Of a stretch of DNA of 42,040 nucleotides, positions 7,955 to 15,626 are shown one piece after another. Positions within the stretch are counted from its first letter, which is position 1. The number at the start of each line of letters is the position of its first letter. Made by a program: the position numbers and the translations under genes. Below the pieces are notes generated by a model that saw only the letters and a list, made by a program, of their open reading frames with translations, had not been told where the DNA came from and searched no databases. Source of the DNA: Flavobacteriales bacterium (GTDB lineage: Bacteria > Bacteroidota > Bacteroidia > NS11-12g > UBA955); the NCBI GenBank assembly GCA_947487055.1, contig CANKVN010000008.1, positions 1 to 42,040 on the forward strand. Reading direction: 5' to 3'.

Positions 7955-10126
7955 TTATTTAATCAGGCTCATCTCATTCAGCAGGTGGCCGGCACCGCCC
8001 AGTTTATCCATGATAAACAGGGTGAAGCGAATGTCAACGCTGATGGTGCGCTGAACAGCAGGCATAAATCCGAAATCGCTGGCAATGGCTTCCCAGTTGC
8101 CGTCGAATGCGGTACCAATCAGTTCGCCGTTTCCATTGATGACAGGGCTTCCGCTGTTTCCGCCGGTAATATCATTATCGGTCAGGAAGCAGGTGTGCAG
8201 CTCACCGTCTTTGTCGGCATACTGGCCGTAATCCTTGTTTTTAATGAGGTCGAGCAAAGTTTTTGGGGCATCAAATTCAAAGTCGCCAGCCTTGAATTTT
8301 TCAAGGTATCCATTGGCGGTGGTAAATGCTTTATATTGAACACCATCCTTTGGATCGTACTTCATGACAGTTCCGTAGGTCATGCGCATGGTACCATTGG
8401 CATCGGGGGCCATGGCTTTATCGGGGTTCATTTCAGACAATGCAGCCAGGAACAACCGGTCGGCGCGTGCTTTTTTGGCATTGATATCATCAAAAATGGG
8501 CTTTAATTCAACATTAAGTTTGGTGTTGTAGCCATTAACGATAGCAAAAATTGGATCCTTGGTAAGTTTGCCGTAGTTGGGCGCTTTCAGGAATTTAGCC
8601 ATTTTGGCCTTGTCGGTAAACATGGAAGTTTTCCAGAGGTAATCGGCCAGTTTGTTGTAATCGCGCTTGTATTTGGTAACCAGGTTATTCAGGTATACAG
8701 GCAGGTTAGCGTGATCAAGGTCTTCATACAGGTGGCGCAAGACAGCGGCAAGAACTTCTTTTTCGATGGGGGCGTGGAATTCCTTGAACATTTCATCCAG
8801 GCCTGCAGCCATTTGGCCGGCCATTTTCTGTGCTTCAGGCCCGAATTTGCCATCCTTCACCTCACGCGTCATACCACTGGTTTGCAATGCAAATACCATG
8901 GCCTGGCTGTTGGCGATACCATCCTGGAAATACACAGGGTAAAGGCCATACTGGTTCAGTTTCAGGTAAACTTCGTCATACAGCGAGGTTACTTCTCCGT
9001 ATAGGTCTTGTTTGTTATTGGCTTTCACCCAATTTTCGAATTCACGTTCAATCTTTTTGCGGTTTTCGAACATTTGTGGTTTGCTCAATTCTCCGGCTTC
9101 GCCGTTAAATTTATTCCAGTAGTTGCCCAGGCCGGCGAGTTTATCGCTGTACATGAGGCGAATGGTGGGATCCTGTTTCATGTACTTTTCGTACACATCC
9201 ATAATGTCGCGACGAACCTGCACACGCATGGGGCGCTCTTTGCTGCCAAGGTAGCGAACGCCCTCGCTGTAGGTGTAGCGGGTGGTGCGGCCTGGATATC
9301 CCATAATCATTGCAAAATCGCCTTCAGTTGTGCCTTTCAGGCTCACAGGGAAGAACTTTTTGGGCTCATAAGGCTTGTTGTTTACATTCATATCTGCAGG
9401 CTTATTGTTGGTGCCTGAATAGATGCGGAACATGCTGAAATCGCATGTGTGGCGGGGCCAGCGCCAGTTGTCGGTTTCGCCGCCGAATTTGCCCACATTT
9501 TCGGGCGGTGTTCCTACAAGTCGAATGTCCCTGTATACTTCGTAATACATGGCCAGGAAGCGGTTGCCGCCCCAGAAGGGCACTACTTCAACGGCGTAAT
9601 TGCTTTTTTCTTCACCCAATGATTCTATCAGGTCTTTCTTGGCTTTGGTAGCAGCTTCATTTACCGCTTTGGTGCGGTCGGCTTCGGTCATGTTTAGGGC
9701 AATACCGTTCAATACCTTTTCGGTTATGTCTTCTACTTTTCTAAGCAAACCGATATTGAAACTGGCAGGGCGCTCTTCCTGTTTGGATTTTGCCCAAAAA
9801 CCATTACTAAGAATGTTGTCCTGTGGTGTGCTCAGTTCCTGAATGGCTCCATAACCGCAGTGGTGGTTGGTGAGGAAAAGGCCTTCACGGCTGATGATTT
9901 CGCCGGTGCAGAACATGCGTCCCTGCTTGCTCATCAGTCGCACAACAGCGTCTTTCAGTGAAGCGTTGTTGATGCTGTAAATGTCTTCAGCAGTCAGTTT
10001 CAATCCTTTTGCCTGCATGGGGTCTTGTAGTTTGGCCACCATGGTCAGGGGCCACATGCCCTCATCGGCGTGCAACATGGCCATACTTCCTATGGCCAGT
10101 AGTAACGAAAGAATACGTTTTTTCAT
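7955..10126 (-). CDS. S46-family dipeptidyl-peptidase, DPP7-like
   Basis: A full-length 723-residue S46 serine peptidase. It has a signal peptide (MKKRILSLLLAIGSMAMLHA) and a mature start DEGMWPL typical of the family. The catalytic triad is visible as His89 in LTNHHCGYG, Asp229 in RHTCDFSMFR and Ser658 in TGGNSGSPV. S46 enzymes remove dipeptides from peptide N-termini in the periplasm or at the surface and feed amino-acid catabolism. The residue 18 after the catalytic Ser is Gly676 (FDGNWE). In Porphyromonas enzymes Gly at this place marks DPP7 (hydrophobic P1) and Arg marks DPP11 (acidic P1), so DPP7-type specificity is inferred. The gene is monocistronic, with a strong terminator downstream; a weak -7-like CATCTTTG lies upstream. 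Confidence 0.95.
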   Translation of the reverse strand: MKKRILSLLLAIGSMAMLHADEGMWPLTMVAKLQDPMQAKGLKLTAEDIYSINNASLKDAVVRLMSKQGRMFCTGEIISREGLFLTNHHCGYGAIQELSTPQDNILSNGFWAKSKQEERPASFNIGLLRKVEDITEKVLNGIALNMTEADRTKAVNEAATKAKKDLIESLGEEKSNYAVEVVPFWGGNRFLAMYYEVYRDIRLVGTPPENVGKFGGETDNWRWPRHTCDFSMFRIYSGTNNKPADMNVNNKPYEPKKFFPVSLKGTTEGDFAMIMGYPGRTTRYTYSEGVRYLGSKERPMRVQVRRDIMDVYEKYMKQDPTIRLMYSDKLAGLGNYWNKFNGEAGELSKPQMFENRKKIEREFENWVKANNKQDLYGEVTSLYDEVYLKLNQYGLYPVYFQDGIANSQAMVFALQTSGMTREVKDGKFGPEAQKMAGQMAAGLDEMFKEFHAPIEKEVLAAVLRHLYEDLDHANLPVYLNNLVTKYKRDYNKLADYLWKTSMFTDKAKMAKFLKAPNYGKLTKDPIFAIVNGYNTKLNVELKPIFDDINAKKARADRLFLAALSEMNPDKAMAPDANGTMRMTYGTVMKYDPKDGVQYKAFTTANGYLEKFKAGDFEFDAPKTLLDLIKNKDYGQYADKDGELHTCFLTDNDITGGNSGSPVINGNGELIGTAFDGNWEAIASDFGFMPAVQRTISVDIRFTLFIMDKLGGAGHLLNEMSLIK

Positions 10127-10175
10127 ATAGTTTTAGGAAATGCAAAGATGCGGATTTTTACCCAAATCACAGGAC

Positions 10176-10206
10176 TTGAAAAATTCGTTGGGAGCGTGTA
10201 TATTTG
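10176..10206 (+). promoter_or_regulatory. Promoter TTG-N20-TATATTTG for the DUF2892 gene
   Basis: TTG at 10176-10178 and TATATTTG at 10199-10206 are separated by 20 bp, fitting the Bacteroidota -33/-7 promoter (TTG, about 17-23 bp, TAnnTTTG). The start codon at 10238 is 31 nt downstream. This is one of only two promoters in the window with both elements recognisable. Confidence 0.65.
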
Positions 10207-10237
10207 TTAGTAAGCAGGATAATTAATATAATCAAAC

Positions 10238-10447
10238 ATGAAAAGCAATATAGGAACCATCGATAAAGTCATCAGAATAAGCCTGGCTGTGGCCTTCAAC
10301 GTTTTGTTTTTTACCGGCACGGTAACGGGAACCCTGGGATTGGTTTTGCTGGTTTTAGGAGGTGTTTTATTGTCTACTTCCGTTATTGGATTTTGCCCGG
10401 TTTATACGCTTTTAGGCATCAATTCCTGCGGCATTAAAAAGGGCTGA
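10238..10447 (+). CDS. Small DUF2892 (YgaP-like) inner-membrane protein
   Basis: A 69-residue protein with two hydrophobic segments (about 12-27 and 29-51) and the signature of PF11127: MKSNIGTIDKVIRIS at the N-terminus, then GFCPVYTLLGINSC near the end. In YgaP this domain anchors a rhodanese, but here it stands alone, as is common. The Cys of the CPVYxxxGxxSC segment may be redox- or sulfur-active, which is speculation. The gene has its own well-formed promoter and ends 3 bp before the convergent porin gene. Confidence 0.85.
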   Translation: MKSNIGTIDKVIRISLAVAFNVLFFTGTVTGTLGLVLLVLGGVLLSTSVIGFCPVYTLLGINSCGIKKG

Positions 10448-10450
10448 CCT

Positions 10451-11593
10451 TTAAAACCATACCGCCATGGATCCGGTGAGCAGGTCCATGTTGTTTCGGT
10501 AAAAAGAACCAAACAGGTAGTAGCTTTGGTTTGTTTCGGCAAAAAACCTCCGGTATTCCAAACGCAGCAAAGCATTGCTGTTTACTTTTCTGTTCAGGCA
10601 AAGGCTGTAGCTCCCAGTTTTGTAGCCTGAAGTGGTCGTATTCATGGGGGTTTGGAACACAGTTCCGGGATCATTGAACCACTCGGCCCTTGCCGAAATG
10701 GAGAAATTGTCGGTGGCGGTATAGCGCAGCTGCGCATTGGCATTCCACCATCGGTGCTGTCGTTTGCGAAGATGCGGTGGTGGCCCAAAAATACTGTCGG
10801 CGCGCAGTGTGAGGTGGTAATTTTGAATGCCGGCGTACACACATGCTGACGCATCCCAGCGTTTACCCAATTTCCCAATCCAGTATAAGTCGGTGAAGTA
10901 CCGCATCATGTAATTTGGGCGGACTGTACTTTCTTCATTGCCCACGTAGGTATTCCAGTTGATGAGGTGGTTTTTACCAATATTCCATTCCAGTTGGGAA
11001 CCGAAAGCCGGTTCGCTGTTGTAGTCCTGTATTTGCTGCCAGCCATTGATTAAATAGGCGTAAAAATGGAGGTTTTCGCTTAGCGGCAAACCGAGTTTTA
11101 ATCCACTGAGGTAGTAGGGCGAGTTTTCGGCAGACATCGAGCGCGTATAGAGCAACTGGTCTTTGCTTACTGGATTTTCATTGGTATATGGGGAACCCAG
11201 GATTCCGGCGTCCAGCCACACATTGTATTTTTTGGAAACCCTTATTCCCGCACTGGCTTCCAGCAGGTTTTTCAGGGTGCCGGGTTCGCCGGCAAGGTTT
11301 GCATTCATGTAGGTTCCAAACGCGGGTACCAGGCGCGCCCTTAAGTTCTCGGAGCGGTATCGGAAATCAAGAAATACCAGATTAGCGGTTATTTCATTTC
11401 CACGGGCTGAAGACACCATGTAGGGGACGGATTTCCCGGCCGGGCAGTTGTTTCCATAAATGTCCACATATCCTGCAATGCTCACTTTCCCCAAGTGTTC
11501 TCCGCCTGCGGTGTCAACAAATCCGGTGTTCAGCACCTGCCCAAAAGCCGGAGCCACGCTCAACAGTCCGATAAACAAGGCGGATAATCTCAT
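10451..11593 (-). CDS. Outer-membrane beta-barrel protein (BBP2/OmpL-like porin)
   Basis: A 380-residue protein with a signal peptide (MRLSALFIGLLSVAPAFGQ), alternating aromatic beta-strands throughout, and a terminal Phe (GSMAVWF), as expected for a BAM-assembled barrel. The N-terminal mature part (VSIAGYVDIYG) and strands such as YYLSGLKLGLPL and FSISARAEWFNDPG fit the putative beta-barrel porin-2 family. The substrate is unknown. Its ATG overlaps the arsC-like stop codon (ATGA), so it is translated as the downstream gene of that pair. It converges with the DUF2892 gene across a 3-bp gap without a clear terminator. Confidence 0.8.
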   Translation of the reverse strand: MRLSALFIGLLSVAPAFGQVLNTGFVDTAGGEHLGKVSIAGYVDIYGNNCPAGKSVPYMVSSARGNEITANLVFLDFRYRSENLRARLVPAFGTYMNANLAGEPGTLKNLLEASAGIRVSKKYNVWLDAGILGSPYTNENPVSKDQLLYTRSMSAENSPYYLSGLKLGLPLSENLHFYAYLINGWQQIQDYNSEPAFGSQLEWNIGKNHLINWNTYVGNEESTVRPNYMMRYFTDLYWIGKLGKRWDASACVYAGIQNYHLTLRADSIFGPPPHLRKRQHRWWNANAQLRYTATDNFSISARAEWFNDPGTVFQTPMNTTTSGYKTGSYSLCLNRKVNSNALLRLEYRRFFAETNQSYYLFGSFYRNNMDLLTGSMAVWF

Positions 11594-11925
11594 GGCTTAA
11601 TCTTATTTATGGCTTTTTCGCTGCGCACTATCCAGGCTTTATTGCCTATTACCACAATGGGTCTTTCCATGAGGATGGGATGGGTGGCCATTGCCTGCAG
11701 CAATGCCTCTTCGGTGGGGATGGTATTGCCGAAAAGTTCCCGGTAAACGGGTTCTTTGGTGCGGGTAAATTCCAGCGGTTTTAATCCCAGTAGCCGGGAT
11801 AGCTCGCGGAGCCCATCAACGGTAAGTGGATTTTTCAGGTATTCTACCACCTCGCACGGTGCAGATTGCAGTGCCTGCAGTGCATTGCGGCTTTTTCCGC
11901 AGCGGGGGTTGTGGTAAATAATCAT
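11590..11925 (-). CDS. ArsC/Spx-family thioredoxin-fold protein (arsenate reductase-like)
   Basis: A 111-residue protein beginning IIYHNPRCGKSRNAL, the HNPxCxxSR active-site segment of the glutaredoxin-dependent ArsC family with Cys9. ILMERPIVV and a C-terminal GNKAWIVR segment also fit. Members such as YfgD reduce arsenate or act as undefined thiol proteins. No ars operon genes are nearby, so arsenate reduction is only one option. A near-consensus -7 box, TAACTTCG (11930-11937, minus strand), stands 4 nt before the ATG. It overlaps the porin gene by 4 bp. Confidence 0.85.
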   Translation of the reverse strand: MIIYHNPRCGKSRNALQALQSAPCEVVEYLKNPLTVDGLRELSRLLGLKPLEFTRTKEPVYRELFGNTIPTEEALLQAMATHPILMERPIVVIGNKAWIVRSEKAINKIKP

Positions 11926-11993
11926 GCAGCGAAGTTAATGGATAGTTTTTCAGCTTGAAAAACGGAACCAACAGGAACAAACTTCAGCATTTA

Positions 11994-12578
11994 TTATTTC
12001 ATCAACCGGAAGGTGATATTAATCCGGGGGATGCTAACCTTTTTGGTCTTTGGCAGTTCATGCCACCAGCATTCCTGGCATTTACCAACCATGAGCAATA
12101 GACTACCCGAGGGCAGGGAAATCCGTATTTTTTCTTTGGTGGTTTTATGTTGCAACGCAAAAGTTCTTTCGGCACCGAAACTCAGGGAGGCAATACCGCT
12201 TTGGGGAACAATGCTGTCTTCATCGTCGCTGTGCTTGCCCATGCCTTCCATGCCATGGTGGTAAAGGTTTAGCAAGGCACTGTTGAACAGACATTGGGTA
12301 TGCGTGGAAACCAATGCCTGCAGGTTGTTCAGCACCGGTGTGAAAGGCAATGCCACCCTTGGGATTTTGGAGTAGGTATAGGAAAAAGGTTCCGTTCCAT
12401 ACCAGGCTGTTTTGCGGCTCATGGTAAGGTGTTTCCCAAACATAACCACTTCATCGTTTTGCCAGGCAGCAGTGTTTAGGATTTCATCAAAGTATGCCGA
12501 AGCCTCTGTTGGGGTAAAAAAATCCTGAATGAACCATGTTTCGCCATCGTATGGCAGCAACTGAATTCCCCCTTTCAT
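11994..12578 (-). CDS. AlkB-like 2-oxoglutarate/Fe(II) dioxygenase
   Basis: A 194-residue protein of the AlkB/ALKBH2 type. The iron ligands are visible as His116 and Asp118 in GKHSDDED and His173 in CWWHELPK. The 2-oxoglutarate-binding arginines are in PRINITFR (Arg185 and Arg191). NLYHHGMEGMGKHSDDE is a close match to the family core, and MSRKTAWYG matches the substrate-lid region of bacterial AlkB2-like enzymes. These proteins remove methyl or etheno lesions from DNA bases by oxidation. The gene starts 5 bp after the pyrE stop and is probably co-transcribed with it; no adaptive-response partner (ada) is present. Confidence 0.9.
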   Translation of the reverse strand: MKGGIQLLPYDGETWFIQDFFTPTEASAYFDEILNTAAWQNDEVVMFGKHLTMSRKTAWYGTEPFSYTYSKIPRVALPFTPVLNNLQALVSTHTQCLFNSALLNLYHHGMEGMGKHSDDEDSIVPQSGIASLSFGAERTFALQHKTTKEKIRISLPSGSLLLMVGKCQECWWHELPKTKKVSIPRINITFRLMK

Positions 12579-12583
12579 GGCAA

Positions 12584-13216
12584 TCAGGATTTCCAGCCTT
12601 GCGGGTTGGAAGCAAAATCCAGCACGGGTTGCAGCTTATCCTGTGGTAAAAAACCTTCTTTAACCGCAACTTCGCACAATACAGGGAAGTTGCTGATGGT
12701 GTAAAAGGGAACACCAGCTTCATGGAATTTGGCTTCAGCATCTGCAAATCCGTAGGTAAACAAAGCCAGCAGGCCTATGACTTCACCGCCAGCCTCTCTC
12801 ACGGCCTGCACAGCTTGCAAGCTGCTTTTGCCCGTGCTTATTAGGTCTTCAATCAACACCACCTTATCGCCAGGATTCATGTGGCCTTCAATTTGGTTTT
12901 TGAGTCCATGTTTTTTTGGTTCGGGCCTCACGTAGCAATAGGGCATGCTCAGCAAATCGGCTGCCAGGGCTCCGTGTGCAATGCCTGCTGTGGCGATTCC
13001 GGCCAGCAGGGTTGCTTCCGGAAAATGCATTTTAGTCATCTCGGCCAAGGCTTCTTTTACCAGGTTGCGAACAGGCGGAAACGACAGCACCATGCGGTTA
13101 TCGCAGTAAATTGGGGATTGAATTCCGGAGGTCCAGGTAAAAGGATTATCGGGATTAAGTTTAACAGCGTTTATTTCCAGAAGAAATTTTGCTAAATTTG
13201 CAGCTCTTTGGTCCAT
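12584..13216 (-). CDS. pyrE: PyrE, orotate phosphoribosyltransferase
   Basis: Joins orotate to PRPP to make orotidine 5'-monophosphate in pyrimidine synthesis. The PRPP-binding motif VVLIEDLISTGKSS is at 119-132, and the N-terminal region has LNPDNPFTWTSGIQSPIYCDNR, typical of the family. The length of 210 residues is normal. The ATG (13214-13216 on the minus strand) overlaps the ATG of the divergent NUDIX gene by two bases. A perfect -7 box TAGCTTTG (13231-13224) lies 7 nt upstream, inside the NUDIX coding region, so the mRNA probably has almost no leader. The alkB-like gene follows after 5 bp. The function is secure. Confidence 0.96.
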   Translation of the reverse strand: MDQRAANLAKFLLEINAVKLNPDNPFTWTSGIQSPIYCDNRMVLSFPPVRNLVKEALAEMTKMHFPEATLLAGIATAGIAHGALAADLLSMPYCYVRPEPKKHGLKNQIEGHMNPGDKVVLIEDLISTGKSSLQAVQAVREAGGEVIGLLALFTYGFADAEAKFHEAGVPFYTISNFPVLCEVAVKEGFLPQDKLQPVLDFASNPQGWKS

Positions 13217-13231
13217 GGGCCTGCAAAGCTA
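13193..13231. promoter_or_regulatory. Facing -7 boxes around overlapping pyrE/NUDIX start codons
   Basis: TAAATTTG at 13193-13200 on the plus strand points at the NUDIX start (14-nt gap). TAGCTTTG at 13231-13224 on the minus strand points at the pyrE start (7-nt gap). Both match TAnnTTTG exactly. Each lies inside the first codons of the opposite gene, so RNA polymerases at the two sites would compete and the transcripts would overlap at their 5' ends. No clear TTG -33 element is seen for either. Confidence 0.6.
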
Positions 13232-13856
13232 TAAAATATACTTTAACGATGGTGCGCTGGTGATCGCTGATTCTCCGGCTGCTTTTAAGGGCTTGCCCAA
13301 TTTGTTTTACATCGATGATGATGAAATCCATAAAAGTTTCAACATCCTTACCTCTTCTGTTAGTACCGGAAAAGCCCTGAATTACGGGTTAATCAGCCCT
13401 GAACCAGAAGTTATTTTCAAGGATTTTTTGGATCATTACACCGTTATACAAGCCGCAGGCGGTTTGGTGCTGAACAAAGAAAAACAACTGTTAACCATAA
13501 AGCGCAACGGGCTTTGGGACTTGCCCAAAGGCAAAATAGAAAGGCACGAAGACCAGCGCGCAGCTGCATTGCGCGAAGTGATGGAGGAAACCGGTTTGAA
13601 TATGCTGAACATCAGCGATAAGATTGGGGAAACCTACCACGCCTATTTCGAAGACGAAATTCTTCAGTTGAAAGAAACACACTGGTATAAAATGAACAGC
13701 AGCGGCAAGGGCAAACTAAAGCCACAGGAAGAGGAGGGTATTTCTGAGGTAAAGTGGGCAGATCTTGAATGGTTCCGCAGTCCGGAGTTCGACACCTACC
13801 ACAGTGTAAAGGACATTATCAGCAAATTGCTGATTCTCGAAGAGGCCAATTCATAA
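13215..13856 (+). CDS. NUDIX hydrolase
   Basis: A 213-residue protein with a complete Nudix box at 106-128 (GKIERHE...REVMEETGL, pattern Gx5Ex7REUxEExGU), which binds Mg and cleaves nucleoside-diphosphate-linked substrates. The N-terminal 70 residues (SYKIYFNDG..., then FKDFLDHYTVIQAAGGLVL) match a Bacteroidota-type NUDIX family with an extra N-terminal domain. The substrate cannot be told from the sequence. It starts on top of the pyrE start codon in the opposite direction and ends 24 bp from the coaD stop. The upstream -7 box TAAATTTG supports the chosen start. Confidence 0.9.
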   Translation: MGLQSYKIYFNDGALVIADSPAAFKGLPNLFYIDDDEIHKSFNILTSSVSTGKALNYGLISPEPEVIFKDFLDHYTVIQAAGGLVLNKEKQLLTIKRNGLWDLPKGKIERHEDQRAAALREVMEETGLNMLNISDKIGETYHAYFEDEILQLKETHWYKMNSSGKGKLKPQEEEGISEVKWADLEWFRSPEFDTYHSVKDIISKLLILEEANS

Positions 13857-13880
13857 AGGGCCAAGCACTGATTTATTGTT

Positions 13881-14342
13881 TTAAGGTCTTACCTCAGCGG
13901 GAACGAATTCGGTATAATTTCCGCCATAAATAATCAAATCCCTTACCAGGCTGCTGCTGATATAGCTTACCTCGGGTGAGGTAATGATGAAAAAAGTTTC
14001 AATGCTTTTGTCCAATGCCTGGTTAAGCTGGGCAATGTGTGCCTCATAATCATAATCGCTGCCGTTGCGCAAGCCCCGGAGGATGAATCGGGCGTCCGTT
14101 TTTTTGCAAAAATCCACTGTGAGTCCTGTGTAGGATGCCACCGATATTTTTGGTTCATCGGAGAAAATTTCTTTTATCCAGCCCAGGCGTTTTTCGGTAT
14201 CAAAAAGCGTTTGCTTTTTGGTGTTTTCGCCAATAGCAATGATGATTTGGTCGAACAGGGGCAAGCTGCGCCGCACCACATCCACATGGCCGTTGGTAAT
14301 GGGATCAAAGGTGCCTGCAAATACGGCGATGCGCTGTTCCAT
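13881..14342 (-). CDS. coaD: CoaD, phosphopantetheine adenylyltransferase
   Basis: Transfers AMP from ATP to 4'-phosphopantetheine, the penultimate step of coenzyme A synthesis. The nucleotidyltransferase motif GTFDPITNGH (10-19) holds the T/HxGH signature. RFILRGLRNGSDYDYE and ISSSLVRDL are the other family blocks. 153 residues is the normal length. It lies downstream of rsmD on the same strand, but a perfect -7 box (TAAATTTG) 4 nt before its ATG, inside the rsmD stop region, gives it a likely promoter of its own with essentially no leader. Confidence 0.96.
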   Translation of the reverse strand: MEQRIAVFAGTFDPITNGHVDVVRRSLPLFDQIIIAIGENTKKQTLFDTEKRLGWIKEIFSDEPKISVASYTGLTVDFCKKTDARFILRGLRNGSDYDYEAHIAQLNQALDKSIETFFIITSPEVSYISSSLVRDLIIYGGNYTEFVPAEVRP

Positions 14343-14346
14343 GAGA

Positions 14347-14354
14347 CAAATTTA
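14347..14354 (-). promoter_or_regulatory. -7 element TAAATTTG directly before coaD
   Basis: Read on the minus strand, TAAATTTG matches TAnnTTTG exactly. It ends 4 nt before the coaD ATG at 14342 and overlaps the rsmD stop codon at 14352. The predicted transcript starts at or beside the start codon. Confidence 0.55.
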
Positions 14355-14873
14355 AGGGATAAAAATACTAATTGCCGAACTGCCGTACAACCGTGTTTCC
14401 GAAGCGGAAGGCTGAAACTCAATACCAGGGCGGTGTTCAAGGATAAATAATCCTTCAGGTTTTAGCGCTTTCACAGCCAATGCCGGCAATTGGTTAATGC
14501 CGGTTAAATCATAGGGAGGGTCCGCAAAAATGATGTCGTAAGCCGGTTCTGCTGATTGCAAAACCTTGAAAACGTTGTTCTTCATCACCGTCCAGTTATT
14601 AAGGCCTTTTTCAGCCCGAATGGCTTGCTGATGGCGTATGTTTTTATGGTCTAAATCAACCGATAATACGGCGGTGGCTCCCCTGCTGATAAATTCAAGT
14701 GCCATGATTCCAGATCCGGAGAACAAATCCAGCACCGTGGCTTCTGATAAATCAATGCGGTGCTGAAGCATGTTCATCAGTGCTTCGCGAACAAAATCGG
14801 TGGTTGGCCGCACATGGCTTGCAAATCCGCCGGGTAAACGCTGTCCTTTTAGGCTTCCTCCGGTAATCCGCAT
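14352..14873 (-). CDS. rsmD: RsmD, 16S rRNA (guanine-966 N2)-methyltransferase
   Basis: Methylates G966 of 16S rRNA in the small subunit. MRITGGSLKGQRL and RPTTDFVREALMN are the family N-terminus, VLDLFSGSGIMALEF (48-62) is the SAM site and FADPPYD (116-122) is the catalytic DPPY motif. 173 residues is normal. Its start lies inside the end of the DUF3822 gene (25-bp overlap), so translation is probably coupled; this pairing of rsmD and DUF3822 is common in Bacteroidota. Confidence 0.94.
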   Translation of the reverse strand: MRITGGSLKGQRLPGGFASHVRPTTDFVREALMNMLQHRIDLSEATVLDLFSGSGIMALEFISRGATAVLSVDLDHKNIRHQQAIRAEKGLNNWTVMKNNVFKVLQSAEPAYDIIFADPPYDLTGINQLPALAVKALKPEGLFILEHRPGIEFQPSASETRLYGSSAISIFIP

Positions 14874-15562
14874 TGGGGTAAAAGGTGCATGAGGGCTGAG
14901 ATGTCGCTGTGTGGCGGATATTGGCCTGCAGGATAAGGCAAATCTATTTTTCCGGCAGAAACATGCGAAAGAAAGCGTCCAAACAGCTGCAACATTGGTT
15001 GCAACTGGTTTTCAGCGGTTAATATTTCCACCACCACTTCGGTAACCGGTATGCCTGCTCGTTTAAATGGTGCCAGCGCAAAGTACAGCGCCTCCGATTC
15101 GTTCATTGCTGAAAAGTGATTGAGCAATAACGGAACACCGTCGGAGAATGCAGCCACATTCACGGAATTGTTGTGAACATGAATCAGGGTGTAGTGCTTG
15201 TTCTGCAAGGCTTTTGATTTGGCCAGAAAAAATAACGGCAACAACAGGGGCACCGCTTTGTTTTTTGGATATGACAATACCCAGTCTCCGGAAAGTGGTA
15301 TTTGTTCCTGCTCGGTGGTTGTTTCTGTTAGCGGAGCTTCCCGAAAAGCAGCAGGAATTAGGGTTACAGGCACATTCATACCCAGCATGGTTCCCTCTGT
15401 AAAAAGGGCGAAAAAATCTTGGGATTCTGATTTTAGTATCTGGTGCAAAACCATGTCACCATTGGCATTGAATGCCATCGCATGTCCAATTTCTCCATCG
15501 TGGTAGAGAAATTGTCTGGCTCCTGCGTTATCGCCGTGGCGATAGTCCCAAAGGTTCTGCAT
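14849..15562 (-). CDS. DUF3822-family protein
   Basis: A protein of about 237 residues assigned to DUF3822 on context (it overlaps rsmD by 25 bp) and general features: an early segment with DGEIGHAMAFN, a central FLAKSKALQNKHYTLIHVHN block and a C-terminal HVSAGKIDLPYP segment. The family is Bacteroidota-specific, has an actin/ATPase-like fold, and has no established function. Two starts are possible: TTG at 15580 and ATG at 15562. I prefer 15562 because a near-consensus -7 box (GAAATTTG) lies 5 nt upstream of it. It diverges from the M1 peptidase gene across a short gap. Confidence 0.72.
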   Translation of the reverse strand: MQNLWDYRHGDNAGARQFLYHDGEIGHAMAFNANGDMVLHQILKSESQDFFALFTEGTMLGMNVPVTLIPAAFREAPLTETTTEQEQIPLSGDWVLSYPKNKAVPLLLPLFFLAKSKALQNKHYTLIHVHNNSVNVAAFSDGVPLLLNHFSAMNESEALYFALAPFKRAGIPVTEVVVEILTAENQLQPMLQLFGRFLSHVSAGKIDLPYPAGQYPPHSDISALMHLLPQCGLPEEA

Positions 15563-15597
15563 GTTGGCAAATTTCTGCAATCCATGGCTTTAAATCC

Positions 15598-15605
15598 TAT
15601 TTTTG
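15598..15605 (+). promoter_or_regulatory. -7 element TATTTTTG for the M1 peptidase-barrel gene
   Basis: TATTTTTG matches TAnnTTTG exactly and is 21 nt upstream of the ATG at 15627, giving a leader of about 15 nt. No well-placed -33 TTG is seen. Confidence 0.5.
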
Positions 15606-15626
15606 CCATAATATTTTCTATTTCAT

